Notes: generated from the sequence alone by a model not told the origin. Shown: positions 35,615-44,889, numbered from the stretch's first letter. The stretch is 64,000 nucleotides of DNA from CAXMQZ01 sp963719055 (GCA_963719055.1 CAVRAU010000027.1:248001-312000); one strand, 5' to 3'. Translations and numbers: made by a program.

Positions 35615-36803
35615 ATGAATAGGATGAATCTGGTACTGCTGGATGGAGCGCGTACTCCGATGGCGGAGTTTGGTGGATCCTTTTCCCGTATGTCGGCGCT
35701 GGAACTGGGCGCGCACGCGGCGCGGGAAGCCATATCGCGATCTGGTGTCGAAGCCGAGGAGATCGACGCCACATTCGTGGGCAACGCCCTGCAAACCTCC
35801 CGTGACGCCATCTATGGGGCGCGCCATGTGGCCCTCAAGGCCGGGGTACCGATCGAGAGACCTGCTTTGACGGTCAATCGGCTCTGTGGCTCGGGTATCC
35901 AGTCGATCATTTCTGGCGCCCACAGCGTCTTGAGCGGCGAATCCACCATCTGTCTGGTAGGTGGAATGGAGAATATGTCGCAGGCTCCGCACTGCATCTG
36001 GGGTGCCAGAGAAGGCTTTCGGCTGGGTCAGGGCAAGCTCGAGGACCTCCTGATGGCATCGCTCTACGATCCTTTCTGCGGTTGCTACATGGCGCAGACG
36101 AGCAACAACCTGGCGCGCGACTACGAGATCAGTCGGGGTGAGCAGGATGAGTTCGCGCTGATGAGTCAGCAGCGTGCCGCCGCGGCCTGGGAAGCCGGTC
36201 GCCTGGCACCAGAGATCGTGCCCGTCGAGGTCGGCAAGGGTAAGCGGAAGAGACAGGATTGAAAGGGATGAGCACTTGCGCCCGGACACCACTCTGGAGA
36301 CCCTCGAGAGTCTACCCACCGTCTTTGGTGAAGAGAGCTTCGTGACAGCCGGCAACGCCTCTGGAATCGTGGACGGTGCGGCTATGCTGGTGCTGACGAC
36401 AGCCGAATCCGCGGCATCCAAAGAAATCACACCCCTGGGGAAGATTCTGTCCTGGGCTGTGGTTGGGGTCGAACCCTCCCGAATGGGTATCGGGCCGGCG
36501 CCGGCGATCGCCAAAGCGCTGGCGGCGGCAGATCTGACGTTGGACGACATCGACCTGCTGGAGATCAACGAGGCCTTTGCCGGGCAAATCTTGGCCGTTG
36601 TGCGGGAAATGCAGCTGGATTTGGAGAAGCTCAACGTCAATGGAGGTGCCATCGCTCTCGGGCACCCGCTTGGTGCTACGGGGAGTCGGCTTGTGCTAAC
36701 TCTCCTCAAAGAGCTGCAGCGCCGTGGCGGTGGCCTCGGCGTCGCATCGGCCTGCATCGGTGGCGGTCAGGGAATCGCCATGGTCGTGGAGTGTGCGGGA
36801 TGA
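35615..36803 (+). CDS. Acetyl-CoA acyltransferase (thiolase), one frame break
   Basis: About 396 residues once corrected. Degradative/biosynthetic thiolase fold with all catalytic parts: nucleophile Cys in NRLCGSGIQ (about 92), active-site His in NGGAIALGHPLGATGSRL and the second Cys in SACIGGGQG. The frame changes near 36250, by one extra base inside a purine-rich stretch (KGKRKR to DEHLRPDTT). Ribosome-binding site GAGAGGAG. ATGA overlap with the SDR gene. Thiolase and ketoacyl reductase together suggest acyl-CoA building or breakdown; direction unknown. Confidence 0.87.
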
Positions 36804-37555
36804 TCGATCTCGAGGATCGGCGGGTCTTGATCACGGGCGGCAGTCGCGGCATCGGTGCGGAGTGTGCACGGATGTTCGCGAGAGCCGGGGCAACGGTCAT
36901 GATTCAGTATCGACAGGCAGCCGAGACGGCCCGTGGCCTGATCGATGAGATTTCAGGCTTCTCGGAGGTCCCACATTTGAAGTTTGGAGCCGATCTGGCA
37001 GACCCCGCGGCGATCGAAGAGCTGTTCGATTTCCTGGATCGGAAGTGGGGAAGGTTGGACTGTCTGGTCAACAACGCGGGTATCTGGGTACACAATCCCC
37101 TGCAGGAGCTCGATTCACGACGGCTCGAAGAGACCTGGAAGGTCAACGAGAGAGGTCCCTTCCTGTGCTCCCAACTTGCAGTACCCTTCCTGCGCCAGGG
37201 TAGGGATGGAAACATCATCAACGTGAGCTCCACCGCGGGCCAACGCGGGGAAGCCTTCTATAGTCCCTATGCCGCCAGCAAGGGCGCCCTGATCGCGGTC
37301 ACGAAGTCCTGGTCCACCGAGCTCGCCCCGGATATCCGTGTCAACTCGGTGGCTCCGGGATGGGTCGATACGGAGATGTGCACGGAACCCTTTTCGGGCG
37401 GCGGCAAGGCGGCGATCGAGGCGGGCATCCCTTTGCGACGGGTGGCGTCGACTGCCGATATCGCGGGTCCCATCCTGTTCTTGGCGTCGCCGCTGGCGCG
37501 CCACATCACCGGCGAGATCCTGAACGTCAATGGAGGCAGTGTCCTCGCCGGCTGA
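36800..37555 (+). CDS. Short-chain dehydrogenase/reductase (FabG-like)
   Basis: 251 residues from the ATG at 36800, which overlaps the thiolase stop. Classical SDR: cofactor motif TGGSRGIGAE (about 11-20), NNAG (about 91), catalytic Ser in NVSSTAG, YAASK (Tyr and Lys) and the PGWVDTEM segment, ending in the family tail GEILNVNGGSVLAG. The closest type is 3-oxoacyl-ACP/CoA reductase. Coupled to the thiolase, so probably a 3-ketoacyl-CoA reductase, by inference. Confidence 0.87.
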   Translation: MIDLEDRRVLITGGSRGIGAECARMFARAGATVMIQYRQAAETARGLIDEISGFSEVPHLKFGADLADPAAIEELFDFLDRKWGRLDCLVNNAGIWVHNPLQELDSRRLEETWKVNERGPFLCSQLAVPFLRQGRDGNIINVSSTAGQRGEAFYSPYAASKGALIAVTKSWSTELAPDIRVNSVAPGWVDTEMCTEPFSGGGKAAIEAGIPLRRVASTADIAGPILFLASPLARHITGEILNVNGGSVLAG

Positions 37556-37679
37556 AGGATCTTCCCGGGATCGACCTACCTGACGGTAGGCGATGGACTT
37601 GCAGGGCAGGAGTGGAGGCGAAGAGGCGGCTGGAATCCGTCTAACAGGGCACGTTCGGCTGAAAGAGGAAAAGGAAGTG

Positions 37680-38378
37680 ATGATCGATCCAGACAAAGCC
37701 CTACAGCGGATTGAGAGATCTTCCACTGAGGAGGGGTGTTTGGAAAGGATCCGTCAACAGGGCGCGAGAGGGTTGACAGACTTGGAATTGCTGGCAGCGA
37801 TCCTCCACAACGGTCGCCGAGACGTCTGCGCGTCGGAGTTGGCGTCACATCTATTGCGTCAGTGCCAGGGTCTGGCGGGAATCGTCGGCTCCACCCACAA
37901 TTCACTCCCGGTTCGATTGCTCGGCAACACCGGCAGTGCGGTCCTTTTGGCGTGTCTCGAGCTGGGTCGACGAATTGCCAAGGCCGAAGTTCCGGAGCGC
38001 CAGCCGATGAGCAATCCGGGTGCGGTGGCGCGCTATCTCGCTCTCCATTTCGCTGTCCCCGGACAAGAGATCATGGGAGCACTCTTCCTCGATACGCGCA
38101 ATCGTCTCCTGGGCGAGCAAGAAGTCTACCGAGGCACCCTCAATCGGGCGGCTGTCGAGCCACGAGCTGTTCTGAAGGAAGCGCTTCTTCGTGACGCCGC
38201 TGGATTTGTTCTCTTTCATACCCATCCCAGCGGGGACCCCTCGCCGAGTGCGGAGGATCTGGCGTTTACGCGCCGTATCGCTCAATCGGGGGAACTCATG
38301 GGAGTCCGGCTGGTGGACCACCTGATCCTTGGCGCAGGAACTTCGTGGGTCTCGCTGAGGCAGCGAGGAGCTTGGTAG
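37680..38378 (+). CDS. radC: RadC family JAB-domain protein
   Basis: 232 residues from ATG 37680, which follows AAGAGGAAAAGGAAG; a longer frame starts at 37593. The N-terminus has the helix-hairpin-helix part (GARGLTDLELLAAIL). The C-terminal MPN/JAB domain holds the metal ligands HTHPSGDPSPSAED, preceded by EIMGALFLDTRNRLLGEQEVYRGTL. Despite the name, a repair role for RadC is doubtful and the biochemical function is unsettled. Not obviously part of an operon. Confidence 0.9.
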   Translation: MIDPDKALQRIERSSTEEGCLERIRQQGARGLTDLELLAAILHNGRRDVCASELASHLLRQCQGLAGIVGSTHNSLPVRLLGNTGSAVLLACLELGRRIAKAEVPERQPMSNPGAVARYLALHFAVPGQEIMGALFLDTRNRLLGEQEVYRGTLNRAAVEPRAVLKEALLRDAAGFVLFHTHPSGDPSPSAEDLAFTRRIAQSGELMGVRLVDHLILGAGTSWVSLRQRGAW

Positions 38379-38460
38379 TTCTGGGGGTGCCCTTGCCGAG
38401 GTCGCTGTAACCTTTAACATGGGCTCGAAGATCCTACAACCACCCAAAAGGTAGCTACCC

Positions 38461-38478
38461 CCTACCCGATTGGGTAGG
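38461..38478. repeat. Perfect small hairpin downstream of radC
   Basis: CCTACCC-GATT-GGGTAGG, a 7-base perfect stem with a 4-base loop, in the 157-base gap between radC and the tRNA-binding-domain gene. No T-run follows, so it is not a typical intrinsic terminator; it may stabilise the radC 3' end or bind a protein. Confidence 0.35.
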
Positions 38479-38535
38479 CTGATTCGAGTCGGGCACCTCT
38501 GGTAGTCTCATCGGCATAGAGTGAGGAGAGCGCCG

Positions 38536-38862
38536 ATGTCCATGATTACGATAGAAGACTTCTTCCAGACTGAGCTGCAGGTCGCCACCATCACCGCCGC
38601 CGAGCCGATTCCAAACTCGAGCAAATTGCTCAAGATGTCTGTCGATCTCGGGACCGAAACCCGTGTTCTGGTGGCGGGCATCGCCAAGGAGTACCCCTCG
38701 GAGGAGCTCCTGGGCAAGCAGGTGATCGTAGTGACCAATCTACAGCCGGCCAAGCTGATGGGAGTGGAGTCCCAGGGTATGGTCCTGGCGGCCTCAGTGA
38801 GTGGCAAACCCGTTCTCCTGCAGCCCCGGGAAGAGGTGCCCAACGGAACTGCCGTGAAGTAG
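38536..38862 (+). CDS. Free-standing tRNA-binding (MetG C-terminal/CsaA-like) domain protein
   Basis: 108 residues starting at ATG 38536 after GTGAGGAG. OB-fold domain like the C-terminal part of bacterial methionyl-tRNA synthetase: ITIEDFFQTELQVATITAAE, SSKLLKMSVDLG, VAGIAKEY, VIVVTNLQPAKLMGVESQGMVLAA. In MetRS this part dimerises and binds tRNA. As a separate protein it may be a tRNA-binding chaperone (CsaA type) or a trans-acting MetRS appendix. A TAGAGT box 13 bases before the ATG may be its promoter. Confidence 0.85.
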   Translation: MSMITIEDFFQTELQVATITAAEPIPNSSKLLKMSVDLGTETRVLVAGIAKEYPSEELLGKQVIVVTNLQPAKLMGVESQGMVLAASVSGKPVLLQPREEVPNGTAVK

Positions 38863-38867
38863 TCGGG

Positions 38868-39650
38868 CTAGATGGGATTCGGCAAATCGACGAATTCGAC
38901 GTCGATACCGAACTCCGCGTGGAGCTTGTCTCCGAGAGCCTGAACTCCGAGACGCTCGGTCGCGTAGTGACCCGCCGCGGCGAAGTTGGCCTGGGACTCT
39001 TTGGCGAGGTTCATGGTCCACTCTTCAGCCTCGCCGGTGACGAAGAGATCGAGCTCGGCGGCGATGGCCGCTTGAAAACAGCGCCCACCGGCACCGCTGA
39101 CGAACCCGATGGATTGAATCTGCTCGGGCCCGTGGGCGAAGACCTGCGGGTCTTGACCGAACATCTCGGCCAGGGACGTGAGCACCCGGTCCCGGGCCAA
39201 GGGCTTGGCGAATCGGCCATGGACCCCGAGAGGGAGTCCCTCGTGGTCGCAAAATGGGAGGATGTCCGATAGGCCCAGATCTCTCGCGGCTACGGCGTTG
39301 TTGCCGACCTCGAGATGCCGGTCGAGAGGCAGGTGATAGGCGAGAAGACTCATCTCACCTCGAACCAGCTCAGCGACTCGTTGATACTGGATGCCGGTCA
39401 GCGGCGTGGGGTCACCTCGCCAGAAGATGCCGTGGTGCACCAGGACGGCGTTCGCCTCGCTCCGACGCGCGATCTGGAAGAGCTCCAGACAGGCCGAGAC
39501 ACCGGTCACGATCTTGGAGATTCGTGACCGACCCTCGACCTGTAACCCATTGGGGCAGTAGTCAGTGCCCCGATCTATCTCGAGATATTGATCCAGGTAT
39601 CGGACCAAGGTGTCTCGATCGACTTCCCGGGTTGGAGCTGGGGAGGCCAT
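38868..39650 (-). CDS. Nif3-like dinuclear metal-centre protein
   Basis: 260 residues of the Nif3/YbgI family, hexameric proteins with a two-metal site and possibly GTP cyclohydrolase I type 2 activity. Metal-site motifs: NAVLVHHGIFWRGDP near 75-90, YHLPLDRHLEVGNN near 107-118 and the C-terminal GHYATERLGVQAL. FVSGAGG is the other conserved glycine turn. The ATG at 39650 is close behind the pnp stop (39660), so it is likely read from the same transcript as pnp. Confidence 0.9.
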   Translation of the reverse strand: MASPAPTREVDRDTLVRYLDQYLEIDRGTDYCPNGLQVEGRSRISKIVTGVSACLELFQIARRSEANAVLVHHGIFWRGDPTPLTGIQYQRVAELVRGEMSLLAYHLPLDRHLEVGNNAVAARDLGLSDILPFCDHEGLPLGVHGRFAKPLARDRVLTSLAEMFGQDPQVFAHGPEQIQSIGFVSGAGGRCFQAAIAAELDLFVTGEAEEWTMNLAKESQANFAAAGHYATERLGVQALGDKLHAEFGIDVEFVDLPNPI

Positions 39651-39659
39651 GAAGATGAA

Positions 39660-41900
39660 CTAGCGCCGGTCGCGACCCGGTCGCCCTCGGCCGCCTCGGT
39701 TCCCCCCAGGACGACGATCCCGGCCGCGTCCCGACCCGCCATCGCGATCACCACGACCGCCGGAGCTGGGTGGACCCTCGTAGTCCTTGCCCTCATAGTC
39801 GGCCGGATTGTAGTCCGGTGCCTCCATGATAACGGCCTTGCGGGAGAGACGAACCTTGTTCTGTTCGTCGATGTTGATGACCTTGACCTCCAGCGAATCC
39901 CCTTCTTGGACGATGTCTGAGACTTCGCGCACGCGATAGGGAGCCAACTCACTGATGTGAACGAGGCCATCGGATCCCGGCAGGATCTCGACAAAGCACC
40001 CGTAGGGCTCGACTCGGCGGACGATGCCCTCATAGACCTTGCCGATCTCGGGCACCTCGGTGAGTCTCTCGATGATCTCACGGGCGCGGGTGGCGGCGAC
40101 TTCGTCAGGTGAGGCGATGGTCACCTTGCCATCGTTGTCGATATCGACCTCGCATCCGGTCTCATCGATGATGGAGCGGATGGTCTTGCCACCGGGGCCG
40201 ATGACGTCGCGGATCTTATCCTTGGAGATCAAGATGGTGTGGAGTCGCGGGGCGTACGGAGACATCTCGTCTCGCGGCGCAGCAATCGCGCGCTCCATGT
40301 TGTCGAGGATGTGCATCCGACCGCCGTGGGCCTGCTGCAAGGCCTGCTGCATGATCTCTCGGGTCACGCCGGTGATCTTGATGTCCATCTGCAAGGCAGT
40401 GATTCCTTCGCGGGTACCGGCGACCTTGAAGTCCATGTCGCCATAGTGGTCTTCCTGCCCGGCGATATCGGAGAGGACCGCGAATTTGTCCTCACCCTTG
40501 ATCAGACCCATGGCAACCCCGGCGACCGGCGCCAGCATCGGCACACCGGCATCGAAAAGGGCCAGCGAGCCTCCACAGACCGACGCCATTGATGACGAGC
40601 CGTTGGACTCCATGATGTCGGACACCACACGAACCGTGTAAGGAAAGTCCTCTTCGTGCGGGAGCAGGGGAGTCAGAGCCCGACGGGCCAGGACTCCATG
40701 ACCGATTTCCCGGCGACTGGGACCGCGCAAGAACTTGACCTCACCAACGGAGAACGGAGGAAAGCTGTAGTGCAGGATGAACTTCTGTCGGCTCTCTCCC
40801 TCGTATTCCTCGATGATCTGAGCATCACGGCTGGTGCCCAGTGTCGCGGTGACGAGCGCTTGGGTCTCGCCGCGGGTGAAAAGGGCGGAACCATGAGTCC
40901 GTGGGAGAAGACGGACCTCGATGTCGATGGGCCGAATCTCGTCCGATTTGCGGCTGTCGAAGCGGATGCCGGTGTCGAGAATCTCTTCTCGCAGGATCTC
41001 TTCCTCGAAGCGCTTGATGATCTGTTTGACCTGCTGCTGCTTGTCCTCTTCATCCTCTCCGAGAGCTTCGACATAGGGCTCGACGACCGCCGCGACCGCA
41101 TCGCGCCGCTCGAACTTTCCGGCGGTATGCAGAGCGCCCCGGAGCGACTCCTTCAGATCGTTCTGGACCTGCAAAACGAGGGCCTCGTCGAAGGGCTGGG
41201 GACCTTCCCAGTCGGGCTTGACGATGCCGGCCTCCGACTGCATCTGGAGTTGGGCTTGGATGACTTTCTGCAGTTCCTGATGGCCCTGAAAAATGCAGTC
41301 GAGGATCACGTCCTCGGGTAGTTGATTGGCACCAGCTTCCACCATCACAACCGCTTCCGCCGTGCCGACGACGATCAAGTCGAGGTCGGAGACATCGCGC
41401 TGACTGTTGGTGGGATTGAAGACCATCTCGCCCTCGATCAGACCCACGCGGACAGCACCGATCGGTACATAGAAGGGAATCTTGGACAGAATCAGGGCGA
41501 TCGAAGCACCGTTGATAGCCAGAATATCGGGATCGTTCTCACCATCCGCAGACAGGACCTCGGAGACGACCTGGGTTTCGCGGCGGTAGCCCTCCGGGAA
41601 TAGCGGGCGCAGCGGTCGATCGGTCATCCGACAGGTGAGAATCTCCTTTTCAGAGGGTCGACCTTCGCGCTTGAAGAAGCCACCCGGAATTCGTCCCCCG
41701 GCGTAGGTGAATTCTCTGTAATCCACGGTCAGGGGCAAGAAATCCCTGCCGCTTGCGTGGGAGAGAGCGCAGGCGGTGGTCAGGACAACAGTGTCCCCAT
41801 ACCGGATGACGCATGAGCCGTCTGCCTGACGAGCGATCTTGCCGCTCTCGATCCGCATGGTTTCGGTTCCGATGGTGATTTCGTGTGTTTGTTTCATCAA
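39660..41900 (-). CDS. pnp: Polynucleotide phosphorylase
   Basis: 746 residues. Phosphorolytic 3'-5' exoribonuclease, central to mRNA decay. Two RNase PH domains with an all-helical linker: the first has DFLPLTVDYREFTYAGGRIPGG and RPLRPLFPEGY, and the catalytic one has RGETQALVTATLG and the DFKVAGTREGITALQMDIK aspartates. Then come a KH domain (IRDVIGPGGKTIRSIIDETG), an S1 domain (GCFVEILPGSDGLVHISELAP) and a C-terminal Gly/Arg/Asp tail of about 45 residues. Last gene of the rimP-nusA-infB series. No strong ribosome-binding site near ATG 41900. Confidence 0.96.
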   Translation of the reverse strand: MMKQTHEITIGTETMRIESGKIARQADGSCVIRYGDTVVLTTACALSHASGRDFLPLTVDYREFTYAGGRIPGGFFKREGRPSEKEILTCRMTDRPLRPLFPEGYRRETQVVSEVLSADGENDPDILAINGASIALILSKIPFYVPIGAVRVGLIEGEMVFNPTNSQRDVSDLDLIVVGTAEAVVMVEAGANQLPEDVILDCIFQGHQELQKVIQAQLQMQSEAGIVKPDWEGPQPFDEALVLQVQNDLKESLRGALHTAGKFERRDAVAAVVEPYVEALGEDEEDKQQQVKQIIKRFEEEILREEILDTGIRFDSRKSDEIRPIDIEVRLLPRTHGSALFTRGETQALVTATLGTSRDAQIIEEYEGESRQKFILHYSFPPFSVGEVKFLRGPSRREIGHGVLARRALTPLLPHEEDFPYTVRVVSDIMESNGSSSMASVCGGSLALFDAGVPMLAPVAGVAMGLIKGEDKFAVLSDIAGQEDHYGDMDFKVAGTREGITALQMDIKITGVTREIMQQALQQAHGGRMHILDNMERAIAAPRDEMSPYAPRLHTILISKDKIRDVIGPGGKTIRSIIDETGCEVDIDNDGKVTIASPDEVAATRAREIIERLTEVPEIGKVYEGIVRRVEPYGCFVEILPGSDGLVHISELAPYRVREVSDIVQEGDSLEVKVINIDEQNKVRLSRKAVIMEAPDYNPADYEGKDYEGPPSSGGRGDRDGGSGRGRDRRPGGNRGGRGRPGRDRR

Positions 41901-42001
41901 ATTTTCTCTTTCTTCACGTCTTCGCTTTAGCGCCCCCGTGGGCAGATCGAACCATGTCGCCGAGCGGTGCCGACGCTTCGATTTCGATCTGGGGGGCTTG
42001 A

Positions 42002-42032
42002 GGATGGTCGCGGAGATCTTCTCCGCCCATCC
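42002..42032 (-). promoter_or_regulatory. Long hairpin in the rpsO-pnp spacer
   Basis: Two stacked stems: GGATGG (42002-42007) pairs with CCATCC (42027-42032), and GCGGAGA (42010-42016) with TCTCCGC (42020-42026), with a 2-base bulge and a 3-base loop. No T-run follows on the minus strand, so it is not an intrinsic terminator. In E. coli the same spacer carries an RNase III-cleaved hairpin through which PNPase controls its own mRNA; a matching role here is inference from position. Confidence 0.6.
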
Positions 42033-42047
42033 TTTCGAGAGGGTTGT

Positions 42048-42317
42048 CTACTTCCGAATACCGAGCCGCTCAATCGTCACTCGATAGCGCTCGAAATCCT
42101 GTGTTTTGAGGTAGTCGAGCAATCGGCGACGTCGGCCAACGAGCTTCAACAAGCCCCGTCGACTGTGGTGGTCCTTCTTATGGACCTTGAAATGCTCGGT
42201 CAGCTCGGTGATCCGTTGCGTGAGCAGGGCGACCTGCACCTCGGGTGAGCCCGTATCGTGCTCGTGCAGGCGCGCCTCCCCGATGATTTTGTCTTTGACC
42301 TCCTTGGTCTGTACCAA
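42048..42317 (-). CDS. rpsO: 30S ribosomal protein S15
   Basis: 89 residues when started at the TTG at 42317, which is the normal bS15 length and lies 9 bases after GGAGG; an in-frame ATG at 42344 would add nine residues unlike the family. Signatures: HDTGSPEVQVALLTQRI and LTEHFKVHKKDHHSRRGLLKLVGRRRRLLDYL, the four-helix body that binds 16S rRNA helices 20-22. Lies between truB and pnp as in most bacteria. Confidence 0.95.
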   Translation of the reverse strand: MVQTKEVKDKIIGEARLHEHDTGSPEVQVALLTQRITELTEHFKVHKKDHHSRRGLLKLVGRRRRLLDYLKTQDFERYRVTIERLGIRK

Positions 42318-42378
42318 CTTCCTATTCCTCCATCTATTCAGCAAACATCGAATGGTACCACAGGGGCGTCCTCTCGAC

Positions 42379-43287
42379 TCACGAGAAGACGATGCGGGGC
42401 TGCACCACTCCTACGGCGCCGCTTCCTATTCTCTCTGCGACGACGCCCACCGCGACGAGCTGTCCCCGGCGATTGACCAACTTGATCCAATCGCCGGCTT
42501 CGCCGCCGAGGGTTCGAAACAGAACCGACTGTCCGTGGATGATGCGCTGCTCCTGTTGAGCGTCGGCAGTCGCCTCGGCGAAAGGCAGGGGAATCTGGTC
42601 GAGAGGAATCCAGCCTCCGTCCGAAGCTGCTGCGGGATCAGAAGAGCCGCGGAGCCTGTCGAGTGTGACGGCATCCTCGACCTTGAAAGGGCCGACCTGC
42701 AAACGCCGTAGCTCGGCCAGATGAGCGCCGACCCCGAGGTCCTGTCCAAGATCGTGCGCCAGGCTGCGCACATAGGTACCGGAAGCGCAGCTCAGACGGA
42801 ACGCCAGGGAATGATCTCGAATGTCACCTTGCGGTTCGAACTCGAAGACCGTGATCTCCTTCGAGGCCTGGGGCACCTCCTCGCCACGGCGAGCGAGTTC
42901 GTAGTACTTGACACCCTGGTGCTTCTTGGCGCTATAGGGCGGTGCTATCTGGGGAAAAGTCCCGACCAGTTTCTGCATGGATTGCAGGACGACCTCTGGG
43001 TCGAGATTCTCCACAGGTGATTCAGCGACCACCTTGCCGTGTCGGTCGTAGGTATCCGTGGTCACGCCGAAACGGATCTGGCCAGAATAGACCTTGGGCG
43101 CCCGGATCAAGAAGCGAGTCAGACGGGTCGCTTTGCCCGCTGTAGCGACCAGTAGGCCCGTGGCACCGGGGTCGAGTGTGCCGCAATGGCCGATCTTCTT
43201 TTGGCGCGTGATCCGCCGCACCTCTTGCACGACATCGTGCGAAGTGCAGTCGGGTTCCTTGTCGATGAGAAACAATCCGTCGAGCAT
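42379..43287 (-). CDS. truB: tRNA pseudouridine(55) synthase
   Basis: 302 residues. Makes pseudouridine 55 in the T-loop of tRNAs. GLFLIDKEPDCTSHDVV begins the protein; the catalytic block is KIGHCGTLDPGATGLL, with the Asp nucleophile at about residue 41. Further motifs: YSGQIRFGVTTDTYD, PPYSAKKHQGVKYYELAR and SCASGTYVRSLAHDLG. A C-terminal PUA-like extension is present. Three bases separate it from the nrnA stop, so it is in the same operon. Confidence 0.95.
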   Translation of the reverse strand: MLDGLFLIDKEPDCTSHDVVQEVRRITRQKKIGHCGTLDPGATGLLVATAGKATRLTRFLIRAPKVYSGQIRFGVTTDTYDRHGKVVAESPVENLDPEVVLQSMQKLVGTFPQIAPPYSAKKHQGVKYYELARRGEEVPQASKEITVFEFEPQGDIRDHSLAFRLSCASGTYVRSLAHDLGQDLGVGAHLAELRRLQVGPFKVEDAVTLDRLRGSSDPAAASDGGWIPLDQIPLPFAEATADAQQEQRIIHGQSVLFRTLGGEAGDWIKLVNRRGQLVAVGVVAERIGSGAVGVVQPRIVFS

Positions 43288-43290
43288 GCT

Positions 43291-44265
43291 CTACACCAGG
43301 GCCTGTTGGAGCTCCTCTACGACCTGACTGCGGACATCCTCGAGAGCTCCGTCCAGCAGATAACCGGCAGCATTGCGATGACCGCCACCACCATTGCGAC
43401 GAGCGATCTTCTCCACGTCTACCTCGCCTCGGCTGCGCAGAGAGACCTTGAACTGATCGTCGCCAACCTGGCGGAGAAGTGCAGCGGCCTCGACACCCGC
43501 GATGGATCGTGGATAGTCGATGAGGCCCTCCGTGTCTCCGGAAGTGGCACCTGCACGATCGAACATCTCGGTCGTGATGATCGCTGTGGCGATACGCGTA
43601 TCGTGGACGACCAGGGTCGGCAGCATCTCAGCGAGAAGTCGTATCGCCGACTCTGGCTGACTCTCATAGAGCCACTGAGCCACCTGTGCGGGGCGGGCCC
43701 CCTCGGTCACCAAAGCACCGGCCGCTTCGAAAGCGGCGGGTGTGGCGTTGGAGAAACGAAAGCCACCGGTGTCGGTGATGATGGTGAGGTAGAGGGCGGT
43801 GGCGGTATCCTGGTCCAGTTCCACCATCAGTCCGCGGGAGATCCGGTAGATCATCTCGCCCAGAGATGGCGCCGCCGTGTCGACCCAGTTGACCTGCCCA
43901 TAGTGCTCGTTGCCGAGGTGATGGTCGATATTGATGATGGGCAAGTCTTCGATGGCCGATTCGACTCCGGTGCGATCGAGAGAGGGGCACTCGAGAGTGA
44001 TGATGGCGTCGAAAGTCTCGGGATAGCCGGATGGCGGCGCTTTGCCGGTGTGGACTCGCTCGCTTCCTGCCAGAGGTCCGTAGAGCTTGGGGACCTCGTC
44101 GTGGTTCCAGACCACAGCGCCTTTTCCCAACAAGCGGAGAATGCGGGCCAGGCCCAAGGACGAACCGATAGCGTCGCCATCAGGGTTCATGTGGCTGATC
44201 AGGAGGAAACGATGTCCCGCGCGCAGATGTTTGAGTAGATCTTCAGGTGCTTTGGTTGTGCTCAT
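43291..44265 (-). CDS. nrnA: DHH-family phosphoesterase (oligoribonuclease NrnA/pAp phosphatase)
   Basis: 324 residues from ATG 44265, preceded by GGAG 7 bases away. DHH motifs: ISHMNPDGDAIGSSLGL, IINIDHHLGNEHYG (the DHH itself), and in the DHHA1 domain RSRGEVDVEKIARRNGGGGHRNAAGY. It degrades very short RNAs to mononucleotides and may dephosphorylate pAp. The position between rbfA and truB is the usual place of nrnA in many phyla. It overlaps the rbfA 3' end by 23 bases. Confidence 0.93.
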   Translation of the reverse strand: MSTTKAPEDLLKHLRAGHRFLLISHMNPDGDAIGSSLGLARILRLLGKGAVVWNHDEVPKLYGPLAGSERVHTGKAPPSGYPETFDAIITLECPSLDRTGVESAIEDLPIINIDHHLGNEHYGQVNWVDTAAPSLGEMIYRISRGLMVELDQDTATALYLTIITDTGGFRFSNATPAAFEAAGALVTEGARPAQVAQWLYESQPESAIRLLAEMLPTLVVHDTRIATAIITTEMFDRAGATSGDTEGLIDYPRSIAGVEAAALLRQVGDDQFKVSLRSRGEVDVEKIARRNGGGGHRNAAGYLLDGALEDVRSQVVEELQQALV

Positions 44266-44599
44266 CTGGATTCTCCAGTAGTTCGCTAATTCTTTGACTG
44301 TACTCGGCTCCACGATCGAGCTCGAAACGCAGCTCCGGAACGCTCCTCAATCGGTTCAGCTCCTTGGCCAGCTGACCGCGAATATAGCCGGCGGCATGAC
44401 GGAGCGCCGCGAGACTGGCCTGGCGCTCCTCCTCATCACCGACTACCGATACGTAGACGCGTGCATGCTTGAGATCGGGACTCATGTCCACAGCACTCAC
44501 CGTGGTCATAGCTACACGAGGATCTCGAACTCGGCGACTGATGATGGAGGAGAGCTCCGTTCTCAGAACGTCTCCGACCCGCTGAGTTCGACGAGTCAT
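44243..44599 (-). CDS. rbfA: Ribosome-binding factor A
   Basis: 118 residues from ATG 44599 with GGAGG 6 bases ahead. KH-like fold that matures the 5' end of 16S rRNA during 30S assembly. Typical blocks: RRTQRVGDVLRTELSSII, VRDPRVAMTTVSAVDMSPDLKHARVYVSV, and GYIRGQLAKELNRLRSVPELRFELD. A longer upstream open frame is not part of the gene. ATGA overlap with the DUF503 gene. Confidence 0.95.
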   Translation of the reverse strand: MTRRTQRVGDVLRTELSSIISRRVRDPRVAMTTVSAVDMSPDLKHARVYVSVVGDEEERQASLAALRHAAGYIRGQLAKELNRLRSVPELRFELDRGAEYSQRISELLENPDEHNQST

Positions 44600-44889
44600 G
44601 GTTGGTCCTCCACATAGTAGGGTTCCCAGGACGTCAGCATTGCACCGGGGACCTCTTCGACGTGCTCTCGGATACCGCTCAAAAGACGTTCCATCTCGTG
44701 GCGGGATCGATGTACCGCGGCGACCGCGATCTGAGCCCGCTGGTGGAGATCGTGATAATCGGTCTCGGCAACGGATACCCGATAGCGCTGATGGAGCCTT
44801 TCGGTGAGAGATTTGATCACGCGACGCTTTTCCTTGAGGCTGCGCCCGGCGGGTATGTGGAGCTCGAATACCGAAACTGCGACGACCAT
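44596..44889 (-). CDS. DUF503 protein (YlxP-like)
   Basis: 97 residues. Small ferredoxin-like DUF503 protein: VVAVSVFELHIPAGRSLKEKRRVIKSL at the start, VSVAETDYHDLHQRAQIAVAAVH in the middle. The family almost always lies between infB and rbfA, as here, and a link with ribosome assembly is presumed from that alone. The 111 bases between it and the infB stop hold no gene; GTAGGAC serves as ribosome-binding site. Confidence 0.9.
   Translation of the reverse strand: MVVAVSVFELHIPAGRSLKEKRRVIKSLTERLHQRYRVSVAETDYHDLHQRAQIAVAAVHRSRHEMERLLSGIREHVEEVPGAMLTSWEPYYVEDQP

Noticed and set aside
42002..42032. rpsO terminator
   Set aside because: The hairpin lacks a T-run on the minus strand, so it does not qualify as an intrinsic terminator.
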